Part shown: in pieces, positions 15,826 through 23,245 of the stretch
Layout: each line of letters begins with the position of its first letter
How positions within the stretch are numbered: the first letter of the stretch is position 1
Assembly: GCA_017482485.1 (NCBI GenBank)
Contig: JAFUMV010000045.1
Span: 1-36,590, forward strand
Length of the DNA: 36,590 nucleotides
Reading direction: 5' to 3'
Source: Lachnospiraceae bacterium
GTDB taxonomy: Bacteria > Bacillota > Clostridia > Lachnospirales > Lachnospiraceae
The notes under the pieces: generated by a model
What the model was told of the DNA's origin: nothing
The model's input: only the letters and a program-made list of their open reading frames with translations
Database searches by the model: none
Position numbers and translations under genes: made by a program

Positions 15826-16743
15826 TTAGCCTTTGATAGAGCCCATCATAATGCCCTTTACGAAATACTTCTGGATAAAGGGATACAGAAGCATAACCGG
15901 CACAGAGGATACGATGATCAGTGAATACTGTAACTGAGTTTTTAATTCCTGACGGCTCATCTGCTGCGCCAGGTTCATTGCCATACCGATGCTGTCATTT
16001 TCTACCAGCACGTTTCTTAAAAGCAGCTGCAGCGGCTGTTTGTTCACATCGTTTAAGTAAAGCAGCGCGGAGAAGAAATCGTTCCATTTTCCAACCGCAT
16101 ACAGAAGTACCATAACCGCAATGATGGGTTTGGAAAGCGGAATAACCATATCTGTAAAATACTTCCAGTCGGAACATCCATCAATGGATGCACTTTCAAA
16201 AATTTCAGACGGGATGGAACTCTGTACATAAGTTTTAATCAGAATTACGTTCCAGACACCCATCGCAGAGGGAAGGATCATCGCCCAGAAGCTGTCAATC
16301 AGTCCCAGCTTGCTCACTACCAGATAGGTAGGAATCATACCGCCGGAGAAAAACATGGTTACGGTGAAGAAAAACATCACCACACCGCGGATTTTCAAAT
16401 CGGTTCTGGCCAGAGGATAGCCGGCAAGCATTGTCAATGTAACACTGACAATTGTTCCGACTACCGTATATGAAACGGAATTAAAAAATGCTTTTACAAT
16501 ACTTGGAGACTGAAAAATCACATCGTATCCTACCAGTGTGAAATCCACAGGCCATAAAAATACTTTACCGGCTGACACCGCTCTGGGATCACTGAAGGAG
16601 GATGCCACAATAAAAATTACCGGAATCAATATGATCAGCATGATAAAAATCATCATTACCCATACAGCTGCCAGCAGGATTCTGTCTGGCAGAGTACGAT
16701 ACAGTTTTACTTTTGTTCCACTCACTGCATTTTTTTTGTGCAC
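15826..16743 (-). CDS. ABC importer 1 permease, LplC/YtcP type
   Basis: A 305-residue inner-membrane permease of the CUT1 carbohydrate family with about six membrane helices. The cytoplasmic EAA loop that contacts the ATPase is readable as ESASIDGCSDWKYFTDMVIPLSKPI. The C-terminus MMGSIKG is typical of the LplC/YtcP group. The start is a GTG at 16743, chosen because AGGAGG lies 8 bases upstream and an ATG is not available there. It begins 12 bases after the stop of its partner permease. No ATPase gene is present in the window, so it probably uses a shared MsmX/MsmK-type ATPase encoded elsewhere, as known for B. subtilis importers of this kind. Confidence 0.92.
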   Translation of the reverse strand: MHKKNAVSGTKVKLYRTLPDRILLAAVWVMMIFIMLIILIPVIFIVASSFSDPRAVSAGKVFLWPVDFTLVGYDVIFQSPSIVKAFFNSVSYTVVGTIVSVTLTMLAGYPLARTDLKIRGVVMFFFTVTMFFSGGMIPTYLVVSKLGLIDSFWAMILPSAMGVWNVILIKTYVQSSIPSEIFESASIDGCSDWKYFTDMVIPLSKPIIAVMVLLYAVGKWNDFFSALLYLNDVNKQPLQLLLRNVLVENDSIGMAMNLAQQMSRQELKTQLQYSLIIVSSVPVMLLYPFIQKYFVKGIMMGSIKG

Positions 16744-16755
16744 TTATGCCACCTC

Positions 16756-17682
16756 CTACCAAAGACTTGTTTCGCCGAACTTCTGTGAAACCTTGTTCGC
16801 AATGAAGATCAGAATGAAGTTTACCACCGAGTTAAACAGTCCTACCGCTGTTGCAAAGGAATACTGCATGTCATGCAGACCCCGTTTATATACATAAGTA
16901 GAAATAATTTCCGACACAGGAAGGTTTAAGCTGTTCTGCATCAGGAATACTTTTTCGAATCCGACACCCATGACACCGCCGACTGCCATGATCAGCTGAA
17001 TGGTGATAATCGGCTTTAACGCAGGCAATTCTACAATCTTGATTCTCTGCCAGCGATTTGCCCCATCGATCAGGGAAGCCTCTACCAGAGACTGGTCCAC
17101 GTTGCCCAGCGTTGCAATGTAGATGATGGCGGAGTAACCGGTTCCCTGCCATACACCGGACCATACATAGATATGTCTGAAAAGAGAAGCCTTGCCCATG
17201 AAATCAATTCGATCCATGCCCAGAAATTCCAGAACATTGTTCACAATACCGACATTTAAATGCAGACACTGTAAAATGATACCGACCATTACTACGGTAG
17301 AAATAAAGTAGGGCGCATATGTCAGCGACTGCATAAACTTCTTAAATTTTGTTCCTCCGATAATATTCAATGCGAGAGCCAAAATAATCGGTGCCGGGAA
17401 ACTGGCCGCCAGAGAATATAAACTGATGATCAACGTATTTTTTAACAGCTTTGCCATATCAGGATTGACAAAGAACTGTTTGAAATATTTCAGGCCAACC
17501 CAGTCGCTTCCCCAGATTCCTTTTCTGAAAGAATAATTCTTAAAGGCGATGACGATGCCTCCCATCGGCGCATAACAGAACACAATAATATAGGCTACCG
17601 GAAGGATGAGCATCAGATATAGCTGCCATCTCTTTTTAAAATCTTCCTTCAGGCTCCATTTTTTCTTTTTCTTCTTTTCCAT
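16756..17682 (-). CDS. ABC importer 1 permease, LplB/YteP type
   Basis: A 308-residue permease with a basic N-terminus (MEKKKKKKWSLKEDFKKRW), about six membrane helices and the EAA loop EASLIDGANRWQRIKIVELPALKPI. It ends in GETSLW, the usual end of LplB-type permeases. It pairs with the following LplC-type permease to form the transmembrane channel. AAGGAAGG lies 6 bases before the ATG. It is the first gene of the importer operon. The stop codon is TAG, showing that amber is read as stop here. Confidence 0.92.
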   Translation of the reverse strand: MEKKKKKKWSLKEDFKKRWQLYLMLILPVAYIIVFCYAPMGGIVIAFKNYSFRKGIWGSDWVGLKYFKQFFVNPDMAKLLKNTLIISLYSLAASFPAPIILALALNIIGGTKFKKFMQSLTYAPYFISTVVMVGIILQCLHLNVGIVNNVLEFLGMDRIDFMGKASLFRHIYVWSGVWQGTGYSAIIYIATLGNVDQSLVEASLIDGANRWQRIKIVELPALKPIITIQLIMAVGGVMGVGFEKVFLMQNSLNLPVSEIISTYVYKRGLHDMQYSFATAVGLFNSVVNFILIFIANKVSQKFGETSLW

Positions 17683-17730
17683 TTTCGACCTTCCTTTCCG
17701 AACAATTTGCCTGTCGTTTGATTCATCCTC

Positions 17731-17759
17731 ATCATACCCTGCCCAATGGCATTTTTGTA
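17731..17759 (-). promoter_or_regulatory. Candidate promoter of ABC importer 1 operon
   Basis: In the 165 bases between the first permease and the terminator of the neighbouring gene, the minus strand has TATGAT (-10, 17731-17736), with TACAAA (-35, 17754-17759) 17 bases upstream. The match is modest; the rest of the gap shows nothing else I can name. Confidence 0.35.
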
Positions 17760-17847
17760 GAAAGTATCCTTGTCATTACAAAGAATTCTTGTGAAAATGG
17801 GGGGAAGGATTTTTGTGGCAAGTTATTTTTCTTGTCATAAAGCAAAC

Positions 17848-17873
17848 AAAACCGCCAGTTTTTTGGCGGTTTT
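17848..17873 (-). terminator. Intrinsic terminator after the glycosyltransferase gene
   Basis: Ten-base arms AAAACCGCCA (17848-17857) and TGGCGGTTTT (17864-17873) enclose a 6-base loop, about 57 bases past the glycosyltransferase stop, with a T-rich tail on the minus strand. Confidence 0.75.
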
Positions 17874-17929
17874 GCACATTTTTTCTCTTCATTTGTTTTT
17901 TTAATCCATCAATCTGTCAAACAGCAGCT

Positions 17930-18955
17930 TTAATTAAATCCGAAGAACTTCTGGCAGATTTTATATCCTTCGACAGAAATTTTGCGTCCTGCCTTACCCG
18001 GTAAATTCATGAAGTTGCCGAGTAAACCGTAGCGAAGCTTTTTGTAAAGGGAACGATCTTTCTGCTTGATATATGTCAGAAGTTCTTTTTTCTTTTCCAA
18101 CGCTTCTTCTGTACCGGAACGGATCAGAAGAATGGAAGAAATCGTTGTGATAATGTCCAGATAACTGAGCATATATTTTCCGGTTTTCTTTTTGGCATAA
18201 ATCAGGTTCTTATTTTCCGCAAAATAGTCTACCATCAGTTTATTCACTTTAATCTGCTGGTCAATTCGGCCAATCATAACCTTTTCATTCACGGACTGAT
18301 CCGCGCGGCCTATGTAATAACGATAGAAATTCACATCCAGATAATACATGTTGCGCACATAGGGAAGCGGCTCAAACACATAAATATTATCCACATAGAA
18401 GGTGTGCTCCGGCAGATGAATTCCACATTCTTTGAGCAGTTTTGTACGATAAATAACGGAGTGCATCAGGATATATTTTCCCTTTGGGAAGTGCCCGCAC
18501 TCCTCCCAGGTAAATATTTTGTCTTTCGGAAGAATATGGCGGTACTGCATCACTTTCTTTCTGCGCTCGCCTTCCTTCTCATATACATAGTTGCTGATCA
18601 ACAGATCCAGGGTATGCTCTCCACCTGCAAGTTCACGAAGTTTTGAGAGAATCGCCTGATAAGCATCCTCCTTAACCCAGTCATCGCTGTCCACAACCTT
18701 AAAATACAGACCTGTGGCATTTTCAATACCGGTGTTTACCGCAGAACCGTGCCCTCCGTTTTCCTTGTGGATTGCCTTAACAATAGTAGGGTATTTTGCG
18801 GCGTATTCTTCCGCAATCTCGGCCGTTCTGTCTTTTGAGCCGTCATTCACCACCAGTATTTCCACATCCTCTCCGCCGGGCAGCAGAGATTCAATACACT
18901 TTGCCATATAGTCCTGCGAATTATAGCAGGGAATGGCGATCGTAAGCAGTTTCAT
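17930..18955 (-). CDS. Family 2 glycosyltransferase
   Basis: A 341-residue GT2-type (GT-A fold) glycosyltransferase that should transfer a sugar from a nucleotide-sugar donor, probably to a cell-surface polymer. It begins MKLLTIAIPCYNSQDY and contains the nucleotide-binding VVNDGSKDRT, KENGGHGSAVNTGI and the metal-binding VDSDDW. The last 130 residues are basic and helical, without clear membrane spans. The start at 18955 is chosen because GGAGG lies 6 bases upstream; an ATG two codons earlier abuts the GGAGG. The frame is open further up to 19051, but that region lacks homology and a ribosome binding site. It follows the SfsA-MutY gene by about 100 bases and could be co-transcribed. The acceptor is unknown. 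Confidence 0.88.
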   Translation of the reverse strand: MKLLTIAIPCYNSQDYMAKCIESLLPGGEDVEILVVNDGSKDRTAEIAEEYAAKYPTIVKAIHKENGGHGSAVNTGIENATGLYFKVVDSDDWVKEDAYQAILSKLRELAGGEHTLDLLISNYVYEKEGERRKKVMQYRHILPKDKIFTWEECGHFPKGKYILMHSVIYRTKLLKECGIHLPEHTFYVDNIYVFEPLPYVRNMYYLDVNFYRYYIGRADQSVNEKVMIGRIDQQIKVNKLMVDYFAENKNLIYAKKKTGKYMLSYLDIITTISSILLIRSGTEEALEKKKELLTYIKQKDRSLYKKLRYGLLGNFMNLPGKAGRKISVEGYKICQKFFGFN

Positions 18956-19054
18956 TTTCATCCTCCATATTGAAGTTGTAGCAGTGCCGCTTCGCGGCCT
19001 TTCATAATAATAAGTAACTCGGTTATTGTCAAAACGCTGCAGTAATTTCAAAAT

Positions 19055-20830
19055 CTACATCCGTTCTTTACCCGTTTTAATGTTCAGATATCTGGTATAG
19101 GCAGCAAATGCGGACGGAATCGGATATTTTTCTTCCGTTTCCTGCGGCTTCACAAACAGAAGCTTCTTATCCTTTTTCATCGGCTCCAGTTCATCCACCA
19201 GCACCATGTAGCCAATCATATGCCATTCCTTATGTGTAAAAATGTGCTTTGAATCCGGCAGTCTTTCCAATCGAACCGCATGCACGCCCTGCTGTTTTAA
19301 CCAGGCAAGCACTTCCTCCTGCGATGCATGTCCTTCAATGGACGGAAATTCATATAATCCCGCAAGCAGCCCGTTCGCCGGACGTTTTCTGATTGCGGCA
19401 CTCTGAGAATCCCGGAGTACCAGAATCGTTTTTTTCTCAATTTTGCGGGGCTTTTTGGCGCTCTTTTTAGGATATTCCAGCTGTGTTCCGTTCTCGTTTG
19501 CTCTGCAGAGTTCGTTCCACGGGCATACATCACACCTTGGAGCTCCGTTTGGAAGACAAACTGTCGCGCCAAGCTCCATCAGGGCCTGATTGAAATCGCC
19601 CGGACGCTCCGGCGGCATCACAGGCCGCAGATCCTGTTCGACTCTTTTTTTCACTGACGGATCCAGAATGTCTCCGTCATCAGCCATCAGGCGCGCAATT
19701 ACACGAAGTACGTTACCGTCCACTGCAGGAACCGACTGTCTGAATGCGATGGAAGCGACAGCGCCTGCTGTGTAGCTTCCGATTCCCTTAAGCTTCAGCA
19801 ACGAATCATAATCTGAGGGCATCTTTCCGCCGTAGTCTTCCATAATCTGTATGGCTGCCTTCTTGAGATTCCTGGCACGACTGTAGTATCCGAGTCCCTC
19901 CCACAGTTTGAGCAGCACATCTTCCTCGACTGCCGCCAACGTTTCAATATCCGGGAGCGCATTCATAAAGCGTTCAAAATACGGCTTTACCGCTTCCACC
20001 CGGGTCTGCTGGAGCATAATTTCCGAAACCCAGACACGATAAGGGGTCGGAACCTCTCTCCAGGGAAGCCTGCGCCTGTTTTCATCATACCACGCAAGAA
20101 GCGGTGTTGCAATCCTGCCCAGTACCTGTTTTTCTACTTCCAGCACTACAGGGACAGGCTGATCCAGCTTCATGCTGTTTGCCTGAATCAGACAGTCATA
20201 GGCAAGAATCCGCACACCTGCCTTCGACGCTCTAGCCAGTGCATCCGCAAACTCCGGCTGTGTCTTTTTATTCGGGGTAAAAAAGGTAATTCCTTTCATC
20301 TGTATGACAAAAACAATATAACATTCAAATCCTGCCTGAGCAGCGGCGACAAGTTCCTCTACATGCTTTACCGCCCGTTCCGAAGGTGCATCCGGGAAAA
20401 GTGCAATCCCCTGCTGTTCCAATGTCACGCCCTTTACTTCCATCAATATTTTCCTGTCATTCTTTTCTGCATAAAAATCAAAGCGTGAATTTCCATAAGT
20501 GGTTTCAGGTCTGATCAGTGTCAGCCCTTCTATACCGTGTCCTTCTTCCAGCCACTCCTTCACGGCCTGATTGGGCGCATTGGAATCCATATTTACAAGC
20601 ACGTCTCCCTTTCTTACCGCAATCAGATCATATTGTGTTTTTCTCTGAGGGTTTCCGCTTTTTGTGAGGTAAACTTCAGTCCCTGGCAAAAGCAGTTCTC
20701 TGCACCGCCCCGTGTTTTTTACATGAACGGTATGCGTCTGCCACTCCCCCTCCTGCTGTATCTCTACCCGCGCAATGAAGCGATTGGGGCGCTCTAAAAA
20801 TCTGCCCGGCGTAATATTTTCATATATCAT
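19055..20830 (-). CDS. SfsA-MutY fusion: DNA/RNA nuclease domain plus adenine DNA glycosylase
   Basis: A 591-residue single chain joining two proteins normally separate. Residues 1-230 are SfsA (sugar fermentation stimulation protein, a nuclease-like fold): NRFIARVEI, the VHVKNTGRCRELLLPG segment, SRFDFYAE with Asp118 and ILMEVKGVTLE with Glu131/Lys133, SERAVKHVEEL. Residues 233-591 are MutY, which removes adenine mispaired with 8-oxoguanine: VWVSEIMLQQT (Glu270), LKGIGSYTAGA helix-hairpin-helix, VPAVDGNVLRV (Asp371), and an iron-sulfur set Cys425-x7-Cys433-x2-Cys436-x5-Cys442. A NUDIX-like mismatch-recognition region follows. All key residues of both halves look intact. GGAG lies 8 bases before the ATG. 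It starts 22 bases after the 5'-nucleotidase gene, suggesting one transcript. Confidence 0.93.
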   Translation of the reverse strand: MIYENITPGRFLERPNRFIARVEIQQEGEWQTHTVHVKNTGRCRELLLPGTEVYLTKSGNPQRKTQYDLIAVRKGDVLVNMDSNAPNQAVKEWLEEGHGIEGLTLIRPETTYGNSRFDFYAEKNDRKILMEVKGVTLEQQGIALFPDAPSERAVKHVEELVAAAQAGFECYIVFVIQMKGITFFTPNKKTQPEFADALARASKAGVRILAYDCLIQANSMKLDQPVPVVLEVEKQVLGRIATPLLAWYDENRRRLPWREVPTPYRVWVSEIMLQQTRVEAVKPYFERFMNALPDIETLAAVEEDVLLKLWEGLGYYSRARNLKKAAIQIMEDYGGKMPSDYDSLLKLKGIGSYTAGAVASIAFRQSVPAVDGNVLRVIARLMADDGDILDPSVKKRVEQDLRPVMPPERPGDFNQALMELGATVCLPNGAPRCDVCPWNELCRANENGTQLEYPKKSAKKPRKIEKKTILVLRDSQSAAIRKRPANGLLAGLYEFPSIEGHASQEEVLAWLKQQGVHAVRLERLPDSKHIFTHKEWHMIGYMVLVDELEPMKKDKKLLFVKPQETEEKYPIPSAFAAYTRYLNIKTGKERM

Positions 20831-20852
20831 CCATTATTCTCCAAAGCCTGTA

Positions 20853-21797
20853 TCATGTTTTTGCCGCAGCGTTTGAATCTGCATCCTTACTGCTGTTTCT
20901 TCTGTACGGAACTCTGGCTGCCGGTACTACTTCTGCTGCCCGTCCCGTATGTATTTCCTGATCATCGAAGAAAATATGTGCACCAAAAGCAGCCAGTATG
21001 TCCCGTTTGGATACTCCGCCCAGAAAAAAAGATTCATCAATCCTTACATCCCACGCCCGCAGAGTTCTGACTACCCGCTCATGGGCCGGTGCACATCTGG
21101 ATGTGACAATCGCTGTCCGTATCGGCACTTCACTGCCGGAAAATTCCCGCTGCAGTGCGGCAATCGCTTTTAAAAAATTTGCAAAAGGTCCTTCTTTCAG
21201 AGGATTTTTCGCATTGCTTTTCTCATTTTCTTCAAAGACCCGCAGACCTTCTTTTTGAAAGATCTCTTCCGACTCATCCGAAAACAGTACAGCATCCGCA
21301 TCAAAAGCTATTCTGATTTGATCAATCCGGACATTCGCATCATATCCCGTCCTTTTGTCCGTGCGGATAATGCCGGCCGCAATTCCGCTGTCCACAGCCT
21401 GCTGCACATCTTCTTCATTCGCAGACAAAAACAGATCTGTTCCGAACGCGCTCAGATAAGGCGTCAACGGACTCCCACCGGAAAATACCGCCCGGGTGAT
21501 ATTCATTCCGTAATATGCAATCGAACGGAAAAAACGTACAGATGTGTCCGCGTTATTATGAGACATGATGATCACTTCCACACGTTCCTGCTGACCAGGT
21601 CTGTCATTGATTGCAAGCAGTGCCCGCACCAGCGCAAATCCCGGCCCCGGCTTTAAAATTTCCTCTTCATGCTCAATCTGATATCTGCGGTAAGCTTCCA
21701 GTCCCTGCTCTTCAAAAATGGAATTTTCAAAAGTCAAGTCAAATAAGGTTCGGGTAGATACGCCGATCACCAGCCGGTTATTCAGATCATATGCCAT
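20853..21797 (-). CDS. 5'-nucleotidase of the cN-I type
   Basis: A 314-residue protein matching the cytosolic 5'-nucleotidase family related to animal cN-I (Pfam 5-nucleotidase). It is expected to dephosphorylate nucleoside monophosphates. Recognisable segments are LVIGVSTRTLFDL, VEVIIMSHNNADTS, FSGGSPLTPYLSAFGTDLFLS, FDADAVLFSDESE, AIVTSRCAPAHERVVRTLR and HIFFDDQEIH. The start at 21797 (MAYDLNN) is chosen because AGGAGG lies 7 bases upstream; the frame extends 13 codons further without support. It lies between the DUF1653 gene and sfsA-mutY on the same strand. Confidence 0.87.
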   Translation of the reverse strand: MAYDLNNRLVIGVSTRTLFDLTFENSIFEEQGLEAYRRYQIEHEEEILKPGPGFALVRALLAINDRPGQQERVEVIIMSHNNADTSVRFFRSIAYYGMNITRAVFSGGSPLTPYLSAFGTDLFLSANEEDVQQAVDSGIAAGIIRTDKRTGYDANVRIDQIRIAFDADAVLFSDESEEIFQKEGLRVFEENEKSNAKNPLKEGPFANFLKAIAALQREFSGSEVPIRTAIVTSRCAPAHERVVRTLRAWDVRIDESFFLGGVSKRDILAAFGAHIFFDDQEIHTGRAAEVVPAARVPYRRNSSKDADSNAAAKT

Positions 21798-21885
21798 TTT
21801 GATTCCTCCTCTTTCTGACGGATGATGCCGTCGCATTTACGGTCACACGTTGTCCAGGAAGGAGGAACTTTTCGCTGCAGCTTTT

Positions 21886-22521
21886 TCAGCGCAATCTGTT
21901 GCACTCATATTTTTCCAGCGTCAGCAGACAGTTTTTGAGCGTCTCATACTGCTCTTCGAGACTGCCTCCTGAAAGCTCCAGATCCAGTGATACCGCTATC
22001 GTATTGAGCATCGACTCGTCCGCTTTACCGTAAAGAGTTGAAAAAACTTCCAGCTTCCGTTCATAGCTGTCCGCTTCCAGAAAAGCTAAAAGTCCCGGAT
22101 CAAGCTCAAATTCTTCTTTCGGAGACTCTTCCCTCTCTTCGTCTTCTTTTCGGATATTACTTTCCTGTTCTTTTTTCGCTTCAGGCTGTTTTTGGGACCG
22201 GTGTTCCTGTTCCTTTAGCATCTTCTGCCCGGGCTCCCGGCTTGCTTCGGCATCCCCATAACCGTTGAATGCCGGTGCCGCTGCTCCAACGGCAGGAATC
22301 AGCGTAAAGCGATATTTTGCCGTCACTTCCGGGTATTTCTGATGATCCACCTCGCTGACAAACATGGAAAGGGGTCTGACATAATTCTGAAACTCTCCGT
22401 AAAGAGCCTGGTATACCACCATCATCTCTCCTGTTTCGGTATGCTCCGCCACCGTTATGATCCGATAAAGATTTCCTTTGAAATGCTGATAAATTTCACC
22501 CGGCTGGGGCACTCTGCTCAT
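21886..22521 (-). CDS. DUF1653-domain protein with acidic/charged C-terminal extension
   Basis: A 211-residue protein. Residues 1-75 are a DUF1653 domain: PQPGEIYQHFKGNLYRIITVAEHTETGE, then MVVYQALYGEF and VRPLSMFVSEVDH. A low-complexity charged linker follows, rich in Glu/Lys/Gln (about residues 100-140), then an alpha-helical tail ending LLTLEKYECNRLR. DUF1653 has no established function. The start at 22521 (MSRVPQPGE) is supported by AGGAGG 7 bases upstream; the frame's six extra N-terminal codons are not. A good promoter lies just upstream, so it probably opens the operon with the 5'-nucleotidase and sfsA-mutY. Confidence 0.82.
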   Translation of the reverse strand: MSRVPQPGEIYQHFKGNLYRIITVAEHTETGEMMVVYQALYGEFQNYVRPLSMFVSEVDHQKYPEVTAKYRFTLIPAVGAAAPAFNGYGDAEASREPGQKMLKEQEHRSQKQPEAKKEQESNIRKEDEEREESPKEEFELDPGLLAFLEADSYERKLEVFSTLYGKADESMLNTIAVSLDLELSGGSLEEQYETLKNCLLTLEKYECNRLR

Positions 22522-22554
22522 ATAAAAGCCTCCTGTCAATATGGTCTATGCCTT

Positions 22555-22583
22555 AGTATACTCCGAAACTTTAACTCTGTCAT
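22555..22583 (-). promoter_or_regulatory. Promoter of the DUF1653 / nucleotidase / sfsA-mutY run
   Basis: The minus strand reads ATGACA (-35, 22578-22583), a 17-base spacer and TATACT (-10, 22555-22560). Each box matches the sigma-A consensus at five of six positions. It is 34 bases upstream of the chosen ATG. Confidence 0.7.
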
Positions 22584-22593
22584 GTCCTAATTT

Positions 22594-22662
22594 ATTCCTG
22601 TTTCTCCAGTGAACAGGAATATGCGCTGCGATGCACACACCATGCGGCCGAGGCACATGGTG
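22594..22662. repeat. Two inverted repeats between the small lipoprotein and DUF1653 genes
   Basis: ATTCCTGTT / AACAGGAAT (22594-22602 and 22612-22620) and CACCATG / CATGGTG (22638-22644 and 22656-22662) form two adjacent hairpins downstream of the lipoprotein gene on the minus strand. Neither has a T-run, so they are at most weak transcript-end structures. Confidence 0.4.
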
Positions 22663-22673
22663 CTGCTTTTGCC

Positions 22674-23036
22674 TCAGGAAAAATTCTGAATAAAGCAGCA
22701 GTCGTCTGCTTCAAAAGCGCATTCTTCCAGAGACTGTAAAATCATCTGCTGCTCTCCGGTTTCCAGATTGAAATATCTTTTATGATGAATGGACAAGGTA
22801 TAGATTCTGCTTCCGTCAGCTTCCCGCACATGGGTCAGCATGACGCCGGCATTTGTCAGCCCGGCTTCATCAAGCACTTCTCTGACCTTCTGAATATATT
22901 CTTCTTCCAGTTGTGAAAAGTATGCTTCATTCGCCTTCACCTGACCTTTGGGCATGCAGAGTGCAACACCGCCCATGCTGCATCCTGTAACCAGAATTAA
23001 AAGTGCTGTCAATAAAATGAATCCGATGTTTTTCAT
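22674..23036 (-). CDS. Small hypothetical lipoprotein
   Basis: A 120-residue protein with a clear lipoprotein signal peptide: MKNIGFILLTALLI, then lipobox LVTGC with Cys19. The mature part is about 100 residues with an amphipathic helix (EEEYIQKVREVLDEAGL) and beta segments (GVMLTHVREADGSRIYTLSIHHKRYF). It has a C-terminal cluster of cysteines (ECAFEADDCCF). I do not recognise the family. It is followed by no strong terminator. A 5-base inverted repeat (AGTCC...GGACT) lies upstream around 23130. Confidence 0.72.
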   Translation of the reverse strand: MKNIGFILLTALLILVTGCSMGGVALCMPKGQVKANEAYFSQLEEEYIQKVREVLDEAGLTNAGVMLTHVREADGSRIYTLSIHHKRYFNLETGEQQMILQSLEECAFEADDCCFIQNFS

Positions 23037-23165
23037 AAGTCCGTCCGCCTTTCGTGCTGTATCTTTGTAATAAGTTCCTGATTCGCTTCTCCAAGCTTGT
23101 TTCTAATTCTATTATCCAATATATAGAGTCCAATAGAACGGACTTTGTCGTTTTATAATAAAAAA

Positions 23166-23198
23166 AACACAGCAAATCTCCATTTCAGATTTGCTGTG
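23166..23198 (-). terminator. Intrinsic terminator of asnB
   Basis: Perfect 13-base arms ACACAGCAAATCT (23166-23178) and AGATTTGCTGTGT (23186-23198) with a 7-base loop lie 48 bases after the asnB stop and are followed by an uninterrupted T-run on the minus strand. Confidence 0.9.
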
Positions 23199-23245
23199 TA
23201 TATTCCTGTATCATTTGACACAGTGACTTATGTCAGATTATGTGA

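Noticed and set aside
18986-18998. GCCGC-TTC-GCGGC hairpin before the glycosyltransferase gene
   Set aside because: A 5-base stem with no T-run just upstream of the ribosome binding site is too small to call a terminator or riboswitch.
22927-23175. 82-codon frame overlapping the small lipoprotein gene
   Set aside because: It covers the asnB terminator and lies in another frame of a gene that has a clear signal peptide.
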